A stretch of 64,000 nt of DNA, taken from NCBI RefSeq assembly GCF_017114985.1, contig NZ_JABXKP010000012.1, positions 29,828-93,827 of the forward strand, read 5' to 3'. Position 1 is the stretch's first letter; every line of letters begins with the position of its first letter. The position numbers and the translations under genes are program-made. Positions 61,007 through 64,000 of the stretch are shown here, piece by piece. Below the pieces are notes generated by a model. It was not told the DNA's origin. It worked only from the letters and a program-made list of their open reading frames with translations, and did not search any database. The stretch comes from Nostoc sp. JL33. GTDB taxonomy: Bacteria > Cyanobacteriota > Cyanobacteriia > Cyanobacteriales > Nostocaceae.

Positions 61007-62350
61007 ATGAATCACCAGCGTGCTAATACTCTCAAAGCTGCTTTTCAAGTTTGTAATGTTGAACCGCTAGAGGGTGCAGACATGGAGCGTTACTATGTTG
61101 ATTTATCAGCAGTCCGCAAAACTTCAGCAATTGACAGCGTTAGTACGATTTTAGACTTTCAAGAACCCGCAGATTTCAGCACAATTTTGTTTACCGGACA
61201 TCGGGGTTGTGGCAAAAGTACAGAGTTAAAACGCATTCAAAACCAATGGGAAGAACAATATCACGTAATTTATTTAGAAGTTAACGAAGAAACAGATATT
61301 AATGATGCTCGTTATACAGATTTATATTTAATCGTCATCAAACAAGTAGAATTTGAGTTGCGTAAATTAGGTTTAAAATTTGATTCTCAACTTCTGGAAA
61401 ACTTTGAATCTTGGTTTAAGGATATTACCAAAGAAACCGAAGAAACTGTGGAAAGGTCTGTCAGTATTGAAGGAGAAGCGACTCTGAAACCAGAAGCTCC
61501 ATTTATCGCTAAATTGATGGTTAAATTACTGGCACAAATTAAAGGTTCTGATAAGCAAAAAACTACTATTCGCCAAACTTTAGAAAAAGACCTATCACGT
61601 CTGAAAGCAGATATTAACCTTTTATTAGGAGATGCATTCATTAAACTCCGAAAAAAATTCCCTCAATATAAAGGTTTATTAATTATTTTTGACAACATGG
61701 ATCGTGTACCACCGACGATTGCAGAACATTTATTTTTTGACTATGCGGCTCAGTTACAAGAACTAGATTGCACGATAATTTATACAGTTCCAATTTCTGT
61801 GCTTTGTTCCCCGAAAAACCCACTTAATCAGTTTGATAGTAATCCTCATATTGTCCCAATGGTGAATATTTATGAATTTGAACGCGATCGCTGCCATTTA
61901 AACTACAATCAAACCGGACTAGAAGCAGTTGCCAGTGTCATTGAAAAGCGGGTAGATATTGATGCTGTATTTGAATCTCGCCAGGAATTGCTAAATTTAG
62001 CAAAAGCCAGTGGTGGGCATGTCCGCCAATTAATGCAGATGATGCGGACTGCTTGCTATACTGCTAGTACTCGCAAACATCCCAAAATTATTGCCGAAGA
62101 TATTATCTATGCTGTGAAAGAACGGCAATTTAGTTTTGAAAGGTTTATTCCTGAAGAACATTATGCGTTTTTAGGCCAAGTGTGTATAACCAAGAATGTC
62201 AGCAAAGATGATATCGGTCAGTTAATGCTGTTTAACACTTCAGTTTTGGAATACAACGGCGAGAAACGGTGGAATTACCCGAATCCAGTGGTGAAGCAAA
62301 ATGAATTCTTCCAGAAAGCCCTCGAATCCGCACTTGCAGCGCAACCTTAG
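61007..62350 (+). CDS. AAA-type ATPase, first gene of an ATPase/TPR pair
   Basis: 447 residues. Walker A GHRGCGKST (64-72) and Walker B LLIIFDNMD (D229) are intact; a helical, C-terminal wing-like region follows (about 290-447). An insertion of charged helices lies between about 125 and 200. No membrane segment. The fold resembles STAND/AAA regulatory ATPases. It overlaps the next gene by 50 bp in a different frame, so the two are co-expressed and probably act together. The start is ATG at 61007. Function unknown; a signalling or defence role is inference from architecture. Confidence 0.82.
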   Translation: MNHQRANTLKAAFQVCNVEPLEGADMERYYVDLSAVRKTSAIDSVSTILDFQEPADFSTILFTGHRGCGKSTELKRIQNQWEEQYHVIYLEVNEETDINDARYTDLYLIVIKQVEFELRKLGLKFDSQLLENFESWFKDITKETEETVERSVSIEGEATLKPEAPFIAKLMVKLLAQIKGSDKQKTTIRQTLEKDLSRLKADINLLLGDAFIKLRKKFPQYKGLLIIFDNMDRVPPTIAEHLFFDYAAQLQELDCTIIYTVPISVLCSPKNPLNQFDSNPHIVPMVNIYEFERDRCHLNYNQTGLEAVASVIEKRVDIDAVFESRQELLNLAKASGGHVRQLMQMMRTACYTASTRKHPKIIAEDIIYAVKERQFSFERFIPEEHYAFLGQVCITKNVSKDDIGQLMLFNTSVLEYNGEKRWNYPNPVVKQNEFFQKALESALAAQP

Positions 62351-63962
62351 CTCAGAAAGAGGAGCATTTATCGCGCTTAATCAAGAGGTATTTGCTCAAT
62401 TACTCACCTTTGTAGACTTTGCAGAAAAGTTTACCATTGGTTTTGTGGAAATTAATTTTCCCCCAGATGCAGAAATATTAGTTGAGGCGCTAAAGACAAA
62501 TCCTGATTGTCGGGATATTCAGTTTGTTAGTCTGAGTTTTTCTGATGCAAATTTGCGATTTCTCAGGGATGAAATTATCAAGATATTACCAACTATTGAG
62601 ATAGAATCTAACAAAAAATTAGTCTTGATTGTACAAGGTTTAGAAAAGTCTATTGGCGTTTATGGAGACTATCCGCCAGTTTTACAAGACCTCAACTTTG
62701 TCCGAGATGCTTATAAAAGAACTGTTCCTCATCCCATTCTGTTTATTCTGCCAGATTATGCGCTGACTAGGTTAGCCAAATTTGCTCCTGATTTTTGGGC
62801 TTGGCAATCGGGGATGTTTCGGTTTCAAACACCTCAAATTACCAAAGATAATGCGATTAATGAGACTCAAAATACTGAGAGAATCATAGACAGATTAGAA
62901 CCTCCAGAAAAGCAAGAGCGCATTGATTTATTACACCGCCTGCTAATGGAATATAACCCTACTGGACATCATCACATAGGAGAAAACCTCCGCAACTGTA
63001 GTAATATTTTGCATCAGCTAGGAATCGCGTATATAAGTAAGATAGAACCTATCAAAGCTAGAGAATATTTAGAAGAAGCTGAAAAAATAGCTAATGAGTT
63101 TCCAGATTCCACCTTCCATGCTGAAGTCCTCAACACATTAGGAGATTCTTATGGGCAGGAAAGGCAATTTGATACAGCGATCGCTTATTATCAAAAATCT
63201 TTAAGTATTTCACAGCAACTTCAGAATTCTCGCGGCGAAATTGCTGCTTTGTTGAAACTGGGCAATGCTTATTTAGAGTTGAGACAATTTACACAAGCGA
63301 CAACTTTCTATCAACAGCGTCTAGAAATTGAACAACAAATAGGCGATCGCTATTCTTCTGCTAGCACTTACCATTGGCTAGGAAATGTTGCCTCTGAATA
63401 CCGAGAGTTTGAGGAAGCACGACGTAACTATCAACAGGCTCTGGAAATATGGATTGAATACGAAGATAGATACAATCAGAACTATTCATACCACCAGTTG
63501 GGAATGGTTGCTGAAGAATTGGGGGAATTTGAGAAGGCGCGGCGCAATTACCAAGAAGCTTTAGCTATCAAAATCGAATTTGGCGATCGCTATTCCCAAG
63601 CTAGCACATACCACAACTTAGGAATAGTTGGTCAAAAATTGGCAGCGTTTGAGGAGGCGCGGCGCAATTATCAACAAGCTTTGGTGATTAAAATCGAATT
63701 TGGCGATCGCTATTCTCAAGCACTCACTTACCACCAGTTGGGATCTGTTGCTCAAGAATTGCGGGAATTTGAGGAGGCGCGGCGCAATTACCAACAAGCT
63801 TTGGCTATCTTCATCGAATTTGGCGATCGCTATTCCCAAGCACGCACATACCACAGTTTAGGAACGCTTGCAGAAGCAGAAGAAAACTACGCAGACGCGA
63901 GGGTTCATTTGCAGACAGCGTTGGAGATATATGTTGAGTATAAGGCAATACGGTTCAGTTAA
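62301..63962 (+). CDS. TPR protein, second gene of the ATPase/TPR pair
   Basis: 553 residues. The N-terminal alpha/beta domain (about 25-190) has a Walker-B-like strand (KLVLIVQGLEKS) and LPDYALTRLAKFAPDFWAW, but no P-loop, as in a degenerate ATPase domain. The rest (about 210-550) is TPR. Four to five 40-residue units from about 355 on (EEARRNYQQAL...IEFGDRYSQA) are nearly identical and encoded by a 120-bp tandem repeat with GGCGATCGC recurring at 63350, 63590, 63710 and 63830. The last residues AIRFS and the TAA stop lie in a MITE-like terminus (63946-63961), so the original C-terminus may be lost. Start ATG at 62301. Confidence 0.82.
   Translation: MNSSRKPSNPHLQRNLSSERGAFIALNQEVFAQLLTFVDFAEKFTIGFVEINFPPDAEILVEALKTNPDCRDIQFVSLSFSDANLRFLRDEIIKILPTIEIESNKKLVLIVQGLEKSIGVYGDYPPVLQDLNFVRDAYKRTVPHPILFILPDYALTRLAKFAPDFWAWQSGMFRFQTPQITKDNAINETQNTERIIDRLEPPEKQERIDLLHRLLMEYNPTGHHHIGENLRNCSNILHQLGIAYISKIEPIKAREYLEEAEKIANEFPDSTFHAEVLNTLGDSYGQERQFDTAIAYYQKSLSISQQLQNSRGEIAALLKLGNAYLELRQFTQATTFYQQRLEIEQQIGDRYSSASTYHWLGNVASEYREFEEARRNYQQALEIWIEYEDRYNQNYSYHQLGMVAEELGEFEKARRNYQEALAIKIEFGDRYSQASTYHNLGIVGQKLAAFEEARRNYQQALVIKIEFGDRYSQALTYHQLGSVAQELREFEEARRNYQQALAIFIEFGDRYSQARTYHSLGTLAEAEENYADARVHLQTALEIYVEYKAIRFS
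63342..63845 (+). repeat. 120-bp tandem repeat within the TPR gene
   Basis: About four units of 120 bp, the last two or three nearly identical, each encoding one 40-residue TPR unit and each usually containing a HIP1 site. High similarity implies recent expansion or gene conversion. Confidence 0.85.
63946..63961 (+). repeat. MITE-like terminus at the end of the TPR gene
   Basis: CAATACGGTTCAGTTA differs by one base from the left terminus of the element at 12836-12973 (CAATACGGTTCGGTTA). It encodes the final residues of the TPR protein and forms its TAA stop. The rest of the element would lie beyond the window. Confidence 0.65.
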
Positions 63963-64000
63963 GGCTGAAAATCTTGTAAAGTAAGCATTGTCCCAAGAAT

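Noticed and set aside
60791..61048. 85-codon minus-strand frame
   Set aside because: It overlaps the AAA ATPase start and has A+T-driven composition.

Overview
The window looks like chromosomal DNA of a filamentous, Nostoc-type cyanobacterium. The palindrome GCGATCGC (HIP1) recurs throughout. Heptamer tandem repeats (TTAGGAG, ACTCCCC, CCCAATG types) and palindromic dispersed repeats fill the spacers. Many genes belong to families typical of cyanobacteria (DUF1824, DUF4168, DUF2811, CPP1-like, group 2 sigma factor, kinase-ATPase-kinase giant protein). Gene density is moderate, spacers are long and A+T-rich, and most genes stand alone.

Layout. 0-3.7 kb: the N-terminal part of an ABC-F ATPase, DUF1824, a prohibitin-like protein, and a solo TnpB element with a recognisable right end. 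3.9-9.6 kb: a GH31 alpha-glucosidase and a membrane hybrid histidine kinase. 10-15.8 kb: DUF4168, DNA polymerase III delta (holA), a 2H-type DUF1868 protein, a 138-bp MITE with an 8-bp target duplication, and an RDD / membrane protein / SpoIIM-like cluster. 16.2-20.4 kb: pstS-pstC-pstA-pstB phosphate uptake genes with a Pho-box-like site in front and a strong nested hairpin between pstS and pstC. 20.7-32.8 kb: a [2Fe-2S] protein, an NTF2-like protein, an 1827-residue Ser/Thr-kinase + ATPase + GAF + His-kinase protein, a nucleotidyltransferase, a pRiA4b ORF-3-like protein, a GFA enzyme and cobO. 33.3-39.3 kb: a group 2 sigma factor with its terminator, a HerA-like ATPase, a GST and a fasciclin protein. 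39.5-41.3 kb: a complete IS200/IS605 element (tnpA + tnpB, matching end hairpins) abutting a polysaccharide deacetylase. 42.9-50.9 kb: hemL, ChaB-like, hisIE, an MFS transporter, DUF2811, a response regulator, CPP1-like and a HAD hydrolase.

The last 13 kb (50.9-64 kb) is the accessory part. It holds a decayed gene end translationally coupled to an orphan protein (toxin/immunity-like arrangement), a YhaV toxin with an antitoxin I could not place in the PrlF family, HPPD, an SDR lacking the usual catalytic Ser, and a three-domain protein (transposase-type zinc ribbon + NYN RNase + LOTUS-like end). A double-glycine-leader peptide gene follows, sitting between two ~200-bp direct repeats. Then come an orphan PstB whose Q-loop Gln is Pro, a TPR protein, a frameshifted gene remnant, and a two-gene AAA ATPase / TPR module running to the window edge.

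The theme that runs through the window is invasion of coding sequence by dispersed repeats. At least six genes (GH31, hybrid kinase, giant kinase, [2Fe-2S] protein, TnpA, HPPD) carry short in-frame segments that look like intergenic repeat DNA, and the last TPR gene ends in a repeat that supplies its stop codon. The strongest candidates for an undescribed system are the NYN-LOTUS protein with its neighbours, the AAA/TPR module, and the coupled orphan gene at 51.1 kb. No rRNA, tRNA or CRISPR array was recognised.
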